Shown one piece after another: positions 16,086-23,981 of a stretch of DNA of 32,833 bases. The position numbers and the translations under genes are program-made. The notes below the pieces were generated by a model. That model did no database searches. It was not told the DNA's origin and saw only the letters and a list, made by a program, of their open reading frames with translations. The first letter of the stretch is position 1; each line of letters begins with the position of its first letter. The stretch comes from Longilinea sp035560795. GTDB taxonomy: Bacteria; Chloroflexota; Anaerolineae; Anaerolineales; Anaerolineaceae. The DNA is taken from positions 1 through 32,833 of the forward strand of contig DATMYV010000026.1 in assembly GCA_035560795.1 (NCBI GenBank), written 5' to 3'.

Positions 16086-17374
16086 TATTTTCCTCCCCAG
16101 CCGCGTACGAATACATTTTCCACAGCTTTCACTTCCTTGATTCGGAAGATTGCCCGGATCAGGGCAGGCGCGGCAATAAAGACGATGATAAACGCCTGAA
16201 TAATTGAAATGATGTCGATCGGGATCTGCGTGGCCACCATCATCTGTGTGGCGCCGTTGCGCAGGAAGCCAAACAGCAGCGATGCCAGGACGACGCCCAG
16301 CGGAGAGCTATTGCCTAACAGAGCCAGGGCAATGGAATCATAACCGTAGCCGGACGACAAACCCATCGCCAGTGAGTGAGTAACACCCAATACCTGGTTG
16401 GCGCCTGCCAGGCCGGCAAGCGCGCCAGAAATGGACATGGCAGCTACCGTACTGACCAGTACGTTCATGCCGCCGTATTTGGCTGCGTTTGGATTGGCAC
16501 CGACGGTCCTCAGATTAAAGCCCCAGGTGGTCTTGAACAACAAGAACCACATCAGCCAGGCAACCAGAAGCGCAATGAAAAAGCCCAGGTGGAAGCGGAT
16601 TGGGCTCGCAAAGAATTTTGGCATCATGGCAGAAGCTTCCACTTCAGGGGTGATCGGCATGCCTCCAGAAGTTGGTCGCTGCATGGGTCCGGCCAGCAGC
16701 CAGTCCGTCAGCCGGAAGGCAATCCAGTTGAGCATGATGGTGTTTATGACCTCATGCGCACCGGTTTTTGCTTTGAGCCAGCCGGGGATAAACCCCCATA
16801 ACGCGCCGCCTAAAGCTCCAGCCAGTATGGCCAATGGCAGGTGAATGATGGCCGGTAAACCCTTTAACGAATAACCCACAAAGGTCGCAGCGACGGCGCC
16901 GATGAACAACTGGCCTTCCACCCCAATATTAAAGACGCCAGCGCGAAAACCGACCGCCACCGCTAGGCCCGCAAAGATGTAGGGTGTGGAAACGACCAGA
17001 CTTTCCAGGAAGGGATTGAAGGCGCGGCGGATTTCCAATGCATCACCGCCCTGCAAGGCCGCGATGATTCGGGCCGGATCACCGAAGGCAGAGCGCAGCA
17101 GTGCGCCATAGGCTGTGCCAACCGTCTTAAATGCTTCAAGAATGCCAGCCCCAAACGATTGTTTAAATGCTGCATAGACCTGAAGATCTGTCAGGATGAT
17201 CAAAATCGCACCGAGCACAAGACCGGAAAATACGGCCAGGGCAGGGATTAGAAGAGCCTGCCCAGTTGAACGGCGCTTCCCGGATTTCTTGTTTGCCTGA
17301 GGCGTCAATTCATTCAGGACGGATTTCCCGACATCTTGTTTTTCAGTTTGCTTCTGGGAGGGTTCTTCGCTCAA
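16085..17374 (-). CDS. Nucleoside-type ABC importer permease (NupP/YufP-like)
   Basis: A 429-residue membrane subunit of the same group, with the characteristic FRAGVFNIGVEGQLFIGA region. A Lys/Gln-rich cytoplasmic N-terminus of about 40 residues precedes the first membrane segment. GAGGTG lies close before the ATG, 14 nt after the ATPase stop. It is expected to form a heterodimer with the NupQ-like subunit encoded next in the operon. Length is slightly above typical family members because of the charged N-terminus. Confidence 0.88.
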   Translation of the reverse strand: MSEEPSQKQTEKQDVGKSVLNELTPQANKKSGKRRSTGQALLIPALAVFSGLVLGAILIILTDLQVYAAFKQSFGAGILEAFKTVGTAYGALLRSAFGDPARIIAALQGGDALEIRRAFNPFLESLVVSTPYIFAGLAVAVGFRAGVFNIGVEGQLFIGAVAATFVGYSLKGLPAIIHLPLAILAGALGGALWGFIPGWLKAKTGAHEVINTIMLNWIAFRLTDWLLAGPMQRPTSGGMPITPEVEASAMMPKFFASPIRFHLGFFIALLVAWLMWFLLFKTTWGFNLRTVGANPNAAKYGGMNVLVSTVAAMSISGALAGLAGANQVLGVTHSLAMGLSSGYGYDSIALALLGNSSPLGVVLASLLFGFLRNGATQMMVATQIPIDIISIIQAFIIVFIAAPALIRAIFRIKEVKAVENVFVRGWGGK

Positions 17375-17388
17375 TTCAGCACCTCGGT

Positions 17389-18957
17389 CTAAAGCGTTGT
17401 TTCACGTTTTCGCGGTTCGGCGGCAGGTGCCTGTTGCTTGACCTGTTCGTAAGAAACACCTGCCATCAGCAAACCTACCTGTTCCTTGGTAACCTGGTCA
17501 GCTGGAATAATCGCCGCGATTTTTCCACGGTACATGACTGCAATGCGGTCGGATAATTCCAAGACTTCATCCAATTCAGGTGAAACTAACAGCACAGCGC
17601 AACCGGCAGTGCGTTTATCCATGATCCGGTTGTGAATGAATTCAATCGAGCCCACATCCAAACCGCGTGTTGGTTGAGAGGCCACCAGGAATTGAATCGG
17701 CCGCGAAAGCTCGCGGGCAATGATCACTTTTTGCTGGTTGCCACCCGAAAGCGATCCTGCCGAGGTTGCAATGTTGGGGGTGCGGATATCGAATTCTTTC
17801 ACCAACTCTTCAGCATTATCCAGGACTTTTTCCTGGTCTATCACAAATCCCTTGGCAAAAGGCTCTTTATAGTACGTACAGAGCACCAGGTTTTCATAAA
17901 TGGGGAATGGCAGCACCAGACCATCGCGTTGGCGGTCTTCAGGGACATGCGCCGATCCGCTTTCGGTAATCTGGCGCGGCGTGGATTTGCTGATGTCCTT
18001 GCCTAAAAGATGAATGCTGCCGGATTCCGGGTGTTTCATCCCGGTGATGGCTTCAACCAATTCGGTCTGACCGTTGCCCTGCACCCCGGCTACGCCCAGA
18101 ATTTCACCAGCACGAATCTCGAATGAAACGTCATTGACCGCGATCTGGTTGATCTCATCGCGCATCATCAGGTTTTGCACGCTGAGCACGACGTCACCTG
18201 GTTTTGATTCTTCCCGTTCCACTTCCAGGTTAACCGCCCGCCCGACCATCATGGCTGCCAGTTTATTTTGATCCGCCTCGGCAGGAAGAGTCTCACCCAC
18301 CACAGCGCCGCGCCGGATGACCATTATGCGGTCGGCAATTGCCAGCACTTCACGCAGTTTGTGGGTAATGAAGATAATCGATTTGCCCTGCTTGGCCAGC
18401 GAGCGCATGATTTCGAACAGTTCATCCGCTTCCTGCGGGGTGAGAACCGCGGTTGGTTCATCGAAGATGAGAATACTGGCCTCCCGGTAGAGCAGCTTGA
18501 TGATTTCCACCCGCTGCTGCACGCCCACCGGCAAATCCTCAACGTATGTCTCGGGATCGACTTCCAGGTTGTATGCTTCGGAAATTTCTCGAATGCGTTT
18601 GGCCGCTTTGGGGCGGTCCAGAAAACCGCCCGGCTTGACAGGTTCCTCGCCCAGCATGACGTTTTCAGTCACCGTGAAAACTGGGACCAGCATAAAGTGC
18701 TGGTGCACCATGCCAATACCCACTTTGATGGCGTCGGTGGGGGAGTGGACCTGTATTGTCTTACCGCGGACGGCTATTTCACCTTCGTCCGGCTGGTAAA
18801 GGCCATATAAAATATTCATCAATGTGGTTTTACCGGCACCATTTTCACCCAAAAGGGCGAGAATTTCCCCCTCGTCCAAGTGCAGGTCGATATGGTCATT
18901 TGCCAGTACCCCAGGAAAGCGTTTTGTAATCCCAGATAGTTTTAGAATGGGCGTCAT
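17389..18957 (-). CDS. Nucleoside-type ABC importer ATPase, twin domain (NupO/YufO-like)
   Basis: A 522-residue fused pair of ABC domains. Domain 1 has Walker A GENGAGKT (37-44), Walker B ILIFDEP (162-168) and a degenerate signature (LPVGVQQ, about 142-148). Domain 2 has a degenerate Walker A GVQGNGQT (291-298) lacking the Lys, an intact LSGGNQQ signature (403-409) and a Walker B-like FLVASQPT (423-430). This complementary degeneracy is normal for the sugar/nucleoside twin ATPases: domain 1's ATP site pairs with domain 2's signature. GGAG lies 6 nt before the ATG. It is the first gene after the terminator that follows the binding-protein gene. Confidence 0.92.
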   Translation of the reverse strand: MTPILKLSGITKRFPGVLANDHIDLHLDEGEILALLGENGAGKTTLMNILYGLYQPDEGEIAVRGKTIQVHSPTDAIKVGIGMVHQHFMLVPVFTVTENVMLGEEPVKPGGFLDRPKAAKRIREISEAYNLEVDPETYVEDLPVGVQQRVEIIKLLYREASILIFDEPTAVLTPQEADELFEIMRSLAKQGKSIIFITHKLREVLAIADRIMVIRRGAVVGETLPAEADQNKLAAMMVGRAVNLEVEREESKPGDVVLSVQNLMMRDEINQIAVNDVSFEIRAGEILGVAGVQGNGQTELVEAITGMKHPESGSIHLLGKDISKSTPRQITESGSAHVPEDRQRDGLVLPFPIYENLVLCTYYKEPFAKGFVIDQEKVLDNAEELVKEFDIRTPNIATSAGSLSGGNQQKVIIARELSRPIQFLVASQPTRGLDVGSIEFIHNRIMDKRTAGCAVLLVSPELDEVLELSDRIAVMYRGKIAAIIPADQVTKEQVGLLMAGVSYEQVKQQAPAAEPRKRETTL

Positions 18958-18988
18958 GACCGCTCCGTATGAAATTTAGAATTGAATT

Positions 18989-18994
18989 ATTCTA
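18989..18994 (-). promoter_or_regulatory. Possible internal -10 before importer ATPase
   Basis: TAGAAT on the minus strand lies 31 nt before the ATPase gene and after the bmp terminator. No good -35 is seen. It could support low independent expression of the membrane subunits. Confidence 0.3.
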
Positions 18995-19042
18995 CCACAA
19001 TTAGGCATCCGGTCGTTATGGTTAAAAGAATGGTAATCTTAC

Positions 19043-19078
19043 AAAAAAACTGCCAGGATTTCTCCTGGCAGTTTTTTT
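19043..19078. terminator. Strong terminator between binding protein and importer ATPase genes
   Basis: A perfect 16-bp stem (19043-19058 with 19063-19078) ends in seven T. On the minus-strand RNA the loop reads GAAA, a stable GNRA tetraloop. It begins 15 nt after the binding-protein stop. Read-through past it would supply the ATPase and permeases. Confidence 0.93.
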
Positions 19079-19093
19079 AGATTTCAAACAAAC

Positions 19094-20230
19094 TTACTTG
19101 ATCGCGAAGGCATCGCTGAGTTTGATGGTTCCATCAACAATCGAGGGGACCAAAGCTTCAGTCGCGGCCTTGAGATCAGCGGAAACTGCAGCATTGATGG
19201 TTCCGAGGCCAACACCCTTGTTCGCCAGCGTACCAACAACGTTACCACCCTTGAAGGTTCCGTCAATGACTGACTTGACAGAAGCAAGAACGGTGGCGTC
19301 CATCAGTTTCATGACGGAGGTCAGGATGATATCGGCATAGTCAGGATTGGTCAGAGCCCAATCGCTATCGACACCAATGATGTAAGCATTGCCGCGTTCC
19401 TTGACGGCCGCAGCGGTGCCCAGGCCCACAGGACCAGCAACAGGCATGATGATGTCGGCGCCTTCGTCCATCAGGCTGTTACCGAGTTCCTTGCCCTTGG
19501 TCTGATCGTCGAATGAGCTGGAGAACAGGCCCTTCGCGGGGTCGTTGATGTCCCAGCCAATGACTTCCACCTTGGTGCCGTTCTTCTCATTGTAGTAAGC
19601 AACGCCACGGGCAAAACCGTCCATGAAGATGGTGACGGTCGGGATCGGGAAGCCACCAAAGGTGCCGACCTTGCCAGTCTTGGTTACGCCAGCGGCCAGA
19701 TAGCCAGCCAGGAATGCAGCCTGGTCAGTTTGGAAGACCTGGCTCTGCACATTGGCGATTACTTCCGGATAAGCATTATCAACAATGGAGAACTTCTGAT
19801 CGGGATTGGCTGCAGCAGCAGCTGAAGTGGCATCAGCCAGGAAGAAGCCAACCGGGATAATCAGGTCGCACTTCTCTTCGATAAAGGCATTGATGTTCTT
19901 CTCGTAGTCGGCAACTTCCTGGGATTCCAGGTATTTGCCATCGATGCCCAGGGTTTCAATCGCATCGGTCACACCCTTCCAGGCGGTCGCGTTGAAGCTC
20001 TTGTCATCAATACCGCCCGTATCGGTCACTTCGCAGACCTTAACTTTGGGGGCGGCAGTGGCTGGAACCGCAGTGGGTTCGGGAGCCTTGGTGGGCTCAG
20101 GAGCCTTGGTGGCTTCGGGAGCCTTGGTCGGTTCAACCGCAGCGGTCGGCGTAGCCGCAGTACCGCAGGCAGTGAGCATCATGGATGCCATGATGATGAC
20201 TGCCAAAACTATGGAAAGTTTCTTAGACAT
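19094..20230 (-). CDS. BMP family nucleoside-binding lipoprotein
   Basis: A 378-residue substrate-binding lipoprotein of the BMP/Med (PnrA-like) family that delivers purine nucleosides to an ABC importer. The lipobox LTAC places the lipidated Cys at 22. A short linker with repeated TKAPE units follows at about 35-58. The BMP domain runs from about 62 with DTGGIDDKSFN, then DQAAFLAGYLA, VGTFGG and GVDSDW. TTGGAGG lies before the ATG. It is first in the importer locus, under a strong promoter and upstream of a strong terminator, an arrangement that makes binding protein in excess over membrane subunits. Nucleoside specificity comes from family knowledge. Confidence 0.92.
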   Translation of the reverse strand: MSKKLSIVLAVIIMASMMLTACGTAATPTAAVEPTKAPEATKAPEPTKAPEPTAVPATAAPKVKVCEVTDTGGIDDKSFNATAWKGVTDAIETLGIDGKYLESQEVADYEKNINAFIEEKCDLIIPVGFFLADATSAAAAANPDQKFSIVDNAYPEVIANVQSQVFQTDQAAFLAGYLAAGVTKTGKVGTFGGFPIPTVTIFMDGFARGVAYYNEKNGTKVEVIGWDINDPAKGLFSSSFDDQTKGKELGNSLMDEGADIIMPVAGPVGLGTAAAVKERGNAYIIGVDSDWALTNPDYADIILTSVMKLMDATVLASVKSVIDGTFKGGNVVGTLANKGVGLGTINAAVSADLKAATEALVPSIVDGTIKLSDAFAIK

Positions 20231-20269
20231 TTTCTTCTTCCTCCAACAGTGATTAGGGTCGGAAACAAT

Positions 20270-20291
20270 CCGGTCTGAAGATTCAGTCCGG
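20270..20291. promoter_or_regulatory. Inverted repeat at bmp transcription start (candidate operator)
   Basis: CCGGTCTGAA (20270-20279), 2 nt, then TTCAGTCCGG (20282-20291): a near-perfect dyad with one mismatched pair. It begins at about +1 of the promoter at 20299-20327 and lies some 40 nt before the start codon. It could be an operator or a leader hairpin; no T-run follows, so a terminator is unlikely. Confidence 0.5.
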
Positions 20292-20298
20292 TGAATAG

Positions 20299-20327
20299 AG
20301 TATACATCCGTTTATTTTTAGTGACAA
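20299..20327 (-). promoter_or_regulatory. Sigma-A promoter of bmp gene
   Basis: Minus strand TTGTCA (20322-20327), a 17-bp spacer and TATACT (20299-20304), each 5 of 6 to consensus. Confidence 0.72.
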
Positions 20328-20375
20328 GGAAATGAGGGGGTTGGTTTGTATGCAAAATCACAATATTTGTCAATA

Positions 20376-20403
20376 AAAACGGGCTCTAAGTTGAGCCCGT
20401 TTT
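20376..20403 (-). terminator. Terminator of MFS transporter gene
   Basis: An 11-bp stem (20376-20386 with 20393-20403) and 6-nt loop. The minus-strand RNA ends in TTTTTATT. It lies 36 nt beyond the MFS stop. Confidence 0.85.
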
Positions 20404-20439
20404 GAAATATGCCTTCAATTGTTTCTGGAGCTGTTATCC

Positions 20440-21687
20440 CTACAGGCGGGCTTCGCCACGCCGGACGCCGATCATCATCGCCAAAGCCAACGCCATGAAG
20501 ATCGGTCCAATCACCATCACCAGCCCATAATTATTGCCAGTCCAGTAAACGATCTGGCCGTTAATATTAGGGCCGGCAATTGCTGCCAGGGTGGAAAAGA
20601 GATAATACAGGCCGGTGTAGGTTCCCACCTTGCTGTTGTCGGTCATATCAACCACCATCGGCAGTGAGTTGATGTTGATCAGCGCCCAGGCGGCGCCGGC
20701 AAGCATTAACAGAATGCTGATCATATACAGCTGCCCAAGGGCAGGCAGTTTCCCGATCGGGGTGATCAAGGTTGCTACCGGTATGAAATACATTGCGAGC
20801 ATCAACGAGCCCATTACAATGATCCCGGTCATAATCGTATTACGCCGCCCAAAGCGTGCTCCAATGTATCCGGCCGGCAGGGCAAAGAGCACAAATAGGA
20901 CTGAAAGCTGCCCAAGCAGGCGTGCTCCGTCGCTGCCATCCAGTCCAAGGTGTTTTTGCGCGTAGAGTGTGAAAAAAGCTTCAATGGCGTTGTAGGCAAC
21001 AAACCAGAAAAAGATCGCCAGCAGGATCTTCAACGGGCTTTTCTCTTTAGCCTGGATCTCTTCCTTCAAAGCCACCCATAAACTCGGCTTTTCCTGCTTT
21101 TCGCTTACTTCATACTCTTTCGGTTCTTTTACAAGAATGAACAGCAGCAGGACGGCGATTATCATGACGATCGAGCCTGCCCAAAACGGGTAGGCCTGGT
21201 TCATTTTGAACAGCTGTGAACCGCCCAGGGTGGCCACGATCGATCCGACCCCCCCCATAAAGTTGATGACCCCATTGGCCTGGGATCGAAAAGGCGAAGG
21301 CGTGATGTCGGGCATCAGTGCCACCACCGGTGTCCGCCACAGTGCCATGCTCAACAACAAGGTACTGGTGCAGGCAACAAACACCGGCAGGATGGCTGCC
21401 ACTGGAATGATGCTAAACGCCACTGCCGCGATGGGGGCGCCGATCAGAATGAAAGGCATGCGCCTGCCGATCGGGGTGCGCAATCGATCCGACCAGGCAC
21501 CAACAGTCGGCTGGATAAAGAATGCGGCGATATTGTCCAGTGTCATGAAAAAGCCAATCCAGGCTGGATTGAGGTTGAATTTGTTCGCCAGGAATAGAGG
21601 AACAAATGCGTTGTAACTGGCCCAGATTAATGACACGGAAAAGAAGCCTAGCCCGAGCAGGAATAGTTTGCCATAACTTGGACGCAT
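20440..21687 (-). CDS. MFS transporter (GPH/SLC45-like)
   Basis: A 415-residue secondary transporter with about twelve hydrophobic segments. The first loop carries D..QP.VGAWSDR and PIGRRMPF, the MFS signature form seen in the GPH cation symporter/SLC45 sugar-transport group. A basic motif FGRRN is present in the loop at the centre of the protein. The ATG at 21687 has GGAG 8 nt upstream. An earlier in-frame ATG at 21717 (10 extra residues) has no ribosome site. A sugar or glycoside substrate is suggested only by family resemblance. It is separately terminated; trmD lies upstream on the same strand. Confidence 0.82.
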   Translation of the reverse strand: MRPSYGKLFLLGLGFFSVSLIWASYNAFVPLFLANKFNLNPAWIGFFMTLDNIAAFFIQPTVGAWSDRLRTPIGRRMPFILIGAPIAAVAFSIIPVAAILPVFVACTSTLLLSMALWRTPVVALMPDITPSPFRSQANGVINFMGGVGSIVATLGGSQLFKMNQAYPFWAGSIVMIIAVLLLFILVKEPKEYEVSEKQEKPSLWVALKEEIQAKEKSPLKILLAIFFWFVAYNAIEAFFTLYAQKHLGLDGSDGARLLGQLSVLFVLFALPAGYIGARFGRRNTIMTGIIVMGSLMLAMYFIPVATLITPIGKLPALGQLYMISILLMLAGAAWALININSLPMVVDMTDNSKVGTYTGLYYLFSTLAAIAGPNINGQIVYWTGNNYGLVMVIGPIFMALALAMMIGVRRGEARL

Positions 21688-21747
21688 GGTGGTCTCCAGA
21701 AAACCTGATTTATACATTCACGAGAATGGGATGAAGCGATTACTGGG

Positions 21748-21756
21748 ATTTTAGCA
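21748..21756 (-). promoter_or_regulatory. Candidate extended -10 for MFS gene
   Basis: TGCTAAAAT on the minus strand, about 60 nt before the chosen start. The rest of the gap to trmD shows only a weak 4-bp hairpin and no clear trmD terminator. Confidence 0.4.
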
Positions 21757-21809
21757 TAGATACAAAGAACGGCTTCCCGTAACGGCGGTCAACTGGCGAT
21801 GACAATCAC

Positions 21810-22574
21810 TCACATTGACCCTGTGGAGGAATCCTCTTCATTGGTCAGATCTTCTTGCAAATGGGCGAGAAACTTCAGGTCGGCTTGGGTCGGTTCGAAC
21901 TTTTCGAGCAGATCGGGACGTCTTTGCAGGGTGCGTTTCAGCGATTGTTCGCGCCGCCAGCGGGCGATGGCAGCGTGATTACCCGAAAGCAGCACATCCG
22001 GAGTGCTCCAACCGCGAAATTCAGGCGGGCGGGTGTAATGCGGATATTCCAATAAACCAGAGGCAAAGGAATCATCCTGCGCGCCGTCCGGGTCGCCGAG
22101 AGCGCCGGGGATGAGGCGGGTGATGGCATCAATCAGTACCAGGGCGGGCAATTCACCGCCAGTGAGCACGTAATCTCCGATGGAAATTTGATCACTGACC
22201 AGGTGTTCGCGGATGCGTTCATCGATGCCTTCATAACGGCCGCATAACAAGGCAAGATGAGGATAAGCCGCCAATTCCTGGGCGACCTGCTGGGTGAAGG
22301 TGCGTCCCTGGGGCGTCATCAGGATTACCGGGCAGGCTGGCGGCGAACCCAACACGTCCTCGACGGCGGCAAAAACGGGCTCGCATTTCATCACCATGCC
22401 GCCGCCGCCGCCGTAGGGGGTATCGTCTGTGGTATGATGACGGTCGCTGGTCCAATTGCGGATATCATGCAAATGGACATCAAGCAGTCCGTTTTGCACG
22501 GCACGCTGCAAAATGCTGATTTCTAGATAAGGTTTTAGACCTTCTGGAAAAATGGTAAATACGTCAAAAAGCAT
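21810..22574 (-). CDS. trmD: tRNA (guanine37-N1)-methyltransferase TrmD
   Basis: A 254-residue SPOUT-class enzyme that methylates G37 next to the anticodon using S-adenosylmethionine, preventing +1 frameshifts. The N-terminal part shows DDTPYGGGGGM (50-60). The trefoil knot shows LLCGRYEGIDERI (109-121) and SIGDYVLTGGE (131-141). The catalytic Asp of the RPPEFRGW...P region follows in the C-terminal domain. Length is normal. A good promoter (TTGCCA, 17 bp, TAGAAT) ends 6 nt before the ATG, so the transcript should start at or next to the A of the start codon. It is not next to rpsP, rimM or rplS, its common neighbours elsewhere. Confidence 0.95.
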   Translation of the reverse strand: MLFDVFTIFPEGLKPYLEISILQRAVQNGLLDVHLHDIRNWTSDRHHTTDDTPYGGGGGMVMKCEPVFAAVEDVLGSPPACPVILMTPQGRTFTQQVAQELAAYPHLALLCGRYEGIDERIREHLVSDQISIGDYVLTGGELPALVLIDAITRLIPGALGDPDGAQDDSFASGLLEYPHYTRPPEFRGWSTPDVLLSGNHAAIARWRREQSLKRTLQRRPDLLEKFEPTQADLKFLAHLQEDLTNEEDSSTGSM

Positions 22575-22580
22575 GGCATC

Positions 22581-22609
22581 ATTCTAGCTTGAAGGATGCC
22601 CATTGGCAA
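22581..22609 (-). promoter_or_regulatory. trmD promoter, predicted leaderless
   Basis: Minus strand TTGCCA (22604-22609), a 17-bp spacer and TAGAAT (22581-22586), each 5 of 6 to consensus. Only six bases separate the -10 from the ATG at 22574, so +1 falls at the start codon. No ribosome-binding sequence is possible on such an RNA. Confidence 0.65.
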
Positions 22610-22679
22610 GAAAAAAGCAACCGCGAAACCGTCCAGGTTAATACGGGCTAAGAAGAATTGGCTTCAGGCTTGATAAATC

Positions 22680-22707
22680 TTGACGTGTTTCCTTGAGATG
22701 GTAAGAT
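22680..22707 (+). promoter_or_regulatory. TPR gene promoter, predicted leaderless
   Basis: TTGACG (22680-22685), a 16-bp spacer and TAAGAT (22702-22707). Six bases separate the -10 from the ATG at 22714. It is divergent from the trmD promoter. Confidence 0.5.
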
Positions 22708-22713
22708 TAAATT

Positions 22714-23979
22714 ATGTATTTGCGCGGTAGTCAACTGAACATGAATAAACGCCGGCATCATTCGAATCCGGTAATGATTGTATTATTGCTGCTCGGGGTG
22801 GTCGCATTGGTGTATATCAATCAGGTGGTGGTGCCGACCACGCCGCCGCTCTTTATCGCAACACCAACTCCCACCCGCGCCCCTGAGACCTATGTTTCGG
22901 AGGGTCAGGCATTCGAAGCAGAGGGGAAAATTGCACAGGCGATTTCAGCATATAAAGATGCTGTTCAGGCGGATCCGAAGAACGCCGGAGTAAATGTCAC
23001 ATTAGCGCGTTTGGAGGCCATGAATGGCAATTATGCCGATGCCATCATGCATACTGAAAATGCGCTCTTGATAAATTCTGAAAATGCCATGGCGCATGCG
23101 GTACGCGGTTGGGCGTTGGGCCTGTCGGGAGAATACCTGACTGCCCAGTCCGCTTTGCAACGTGCCATCGAGCTCGACCCAAATAATGCGATTCCTTATG
23201 CATATTATGCTGAAGTCCTGGCACGCATGCAGCAGGATGGCAAGGGCACCATGGGAACGCTGGATGAGGCGATCAATTACTCGCGCAAGGCGCGCGATCT
23301 GGGTCCCAACCTGTTGGAAACCCACCGTGCCCGCGGCATAATCCTGGAACTCACTGGAGAGAATGCCGAGGCAATACAGGAACTGGAAGCCGCAGTCGCC
23401 ATCAACCCGAATATCGCCGAATTGCACATCATGTTGGGACGAAATTATGTCGCCACTGGCGATGATCCCAAAGCCGAAGAGCAATATTACAAGGCGAATT
23501 CGCTGAATCCATCGGATCCATGGCCGGATGTCTATATGTCGCGCCTGTACTTGCGCACCGGCGATTACGCCAAAGCCATCCAATTTGCCCAGCAGGCTGT
23601 GGAGAATGATCCAACCAACTCATTCTTCTACATCAACCTGGGTACCATGTTTTATAAAAACCTGATGTACCCGGATTCGATCAAAGCCTTTCGCCTGGGA
23701 TTGCGCGGCGGAACCACGGAAACCGGGGTTGATCTGCCAGGTGCTCCGCTGAGTGGCGATAATGTGGACGCTTATTACTTTTACGGCCTGGCGCTGGCCC
23801 GTGCAGGCGAATGCAGCGAGGCGATTGAAATTTCGCAGCTGCTGCAGCAGACCGTTCCGAACGATGATATCGCCATGTATAACGCTCAAGAAATGATCAA
23901 TATCTGCACCGAACTGGCTGGTAATTCAACGAGCGTGCCGGCAAGCACACCGGACCAAACCGCGACCCCGCAACCATAA
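22714..23979 (+). CDS. Membrane-anchored TPR protein (first of pair)
   Basis: A 421-residue protein with a basic N-terminus, one membrane segment at about 20-37 and an ATPTPTR linker. A series of TPR units then fills about residues 60-320 (for example AIELDPNNAIPYAYYAEVLAR-like repeats every 34-40 residues). The C-terminal part has paired Cys (GEC, NIC) and a Thr/Pro tail. The TPR part is predicted outside the cell. The start at 22714 is favoured by the promoter spacing. ATG 22741, giving MNKRRHH, is the alternative; neither has a clear ribosome site. The following gene begins 2 nt after the stop and has the same plan. TPR proteins scaffold complexes; the partners are unknown. Confidence 0.82.
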   Translation: MYLRGSQLNMNKRRHHSNPVMIVLLLLGVVALVYINQVVVPTTPPLFIATPTPTRAPETYVSEGQAFEAEGKIAQAISAYKDAVQADPKNAGVNVTLARLEAMNGNYADAIMHTENALLINSENAMAHAVRGWALGLSGEYLTAQSALQRAIELDPNNAIPYAYYAEVLARMQQDGKGTMGTLDEAINYSRKARDLGPNLLETHRARGIILELTGENAEAIQELEAAVAINPNIAELHIMLGRNYVATGDDPKAEEQYYKANSLNPSDPWPDVYMSRLYLRTGDYAKAIQFAQQAVENDPTNSFFYINLGTMFYKNLMYPDSIKAFRLGLRGGTTETGVDLPGAPLSGDNVDAYYFYGLALARAGECSEAIEISQLLQQTVPNDDIAMYNAQEMINICTELAGNSTSVPASTPDQTATPQP

Positions 23980-23981
23980 GA

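Noticed and set aside
17389..18957. Degenerate Walker A and B in the second ATPase domain considered as gene decay
   Set aside because: GNGQT and ASQPT are the normal forms in twin-domain sugar and nucleoside importer ATPases.
21718..21809. Possible trmD terminator (ACGG-GAAG-CCGT with TTCTTT)
   Set aside because: Only a 4-bp stem with a poor T-run; too weak to call.
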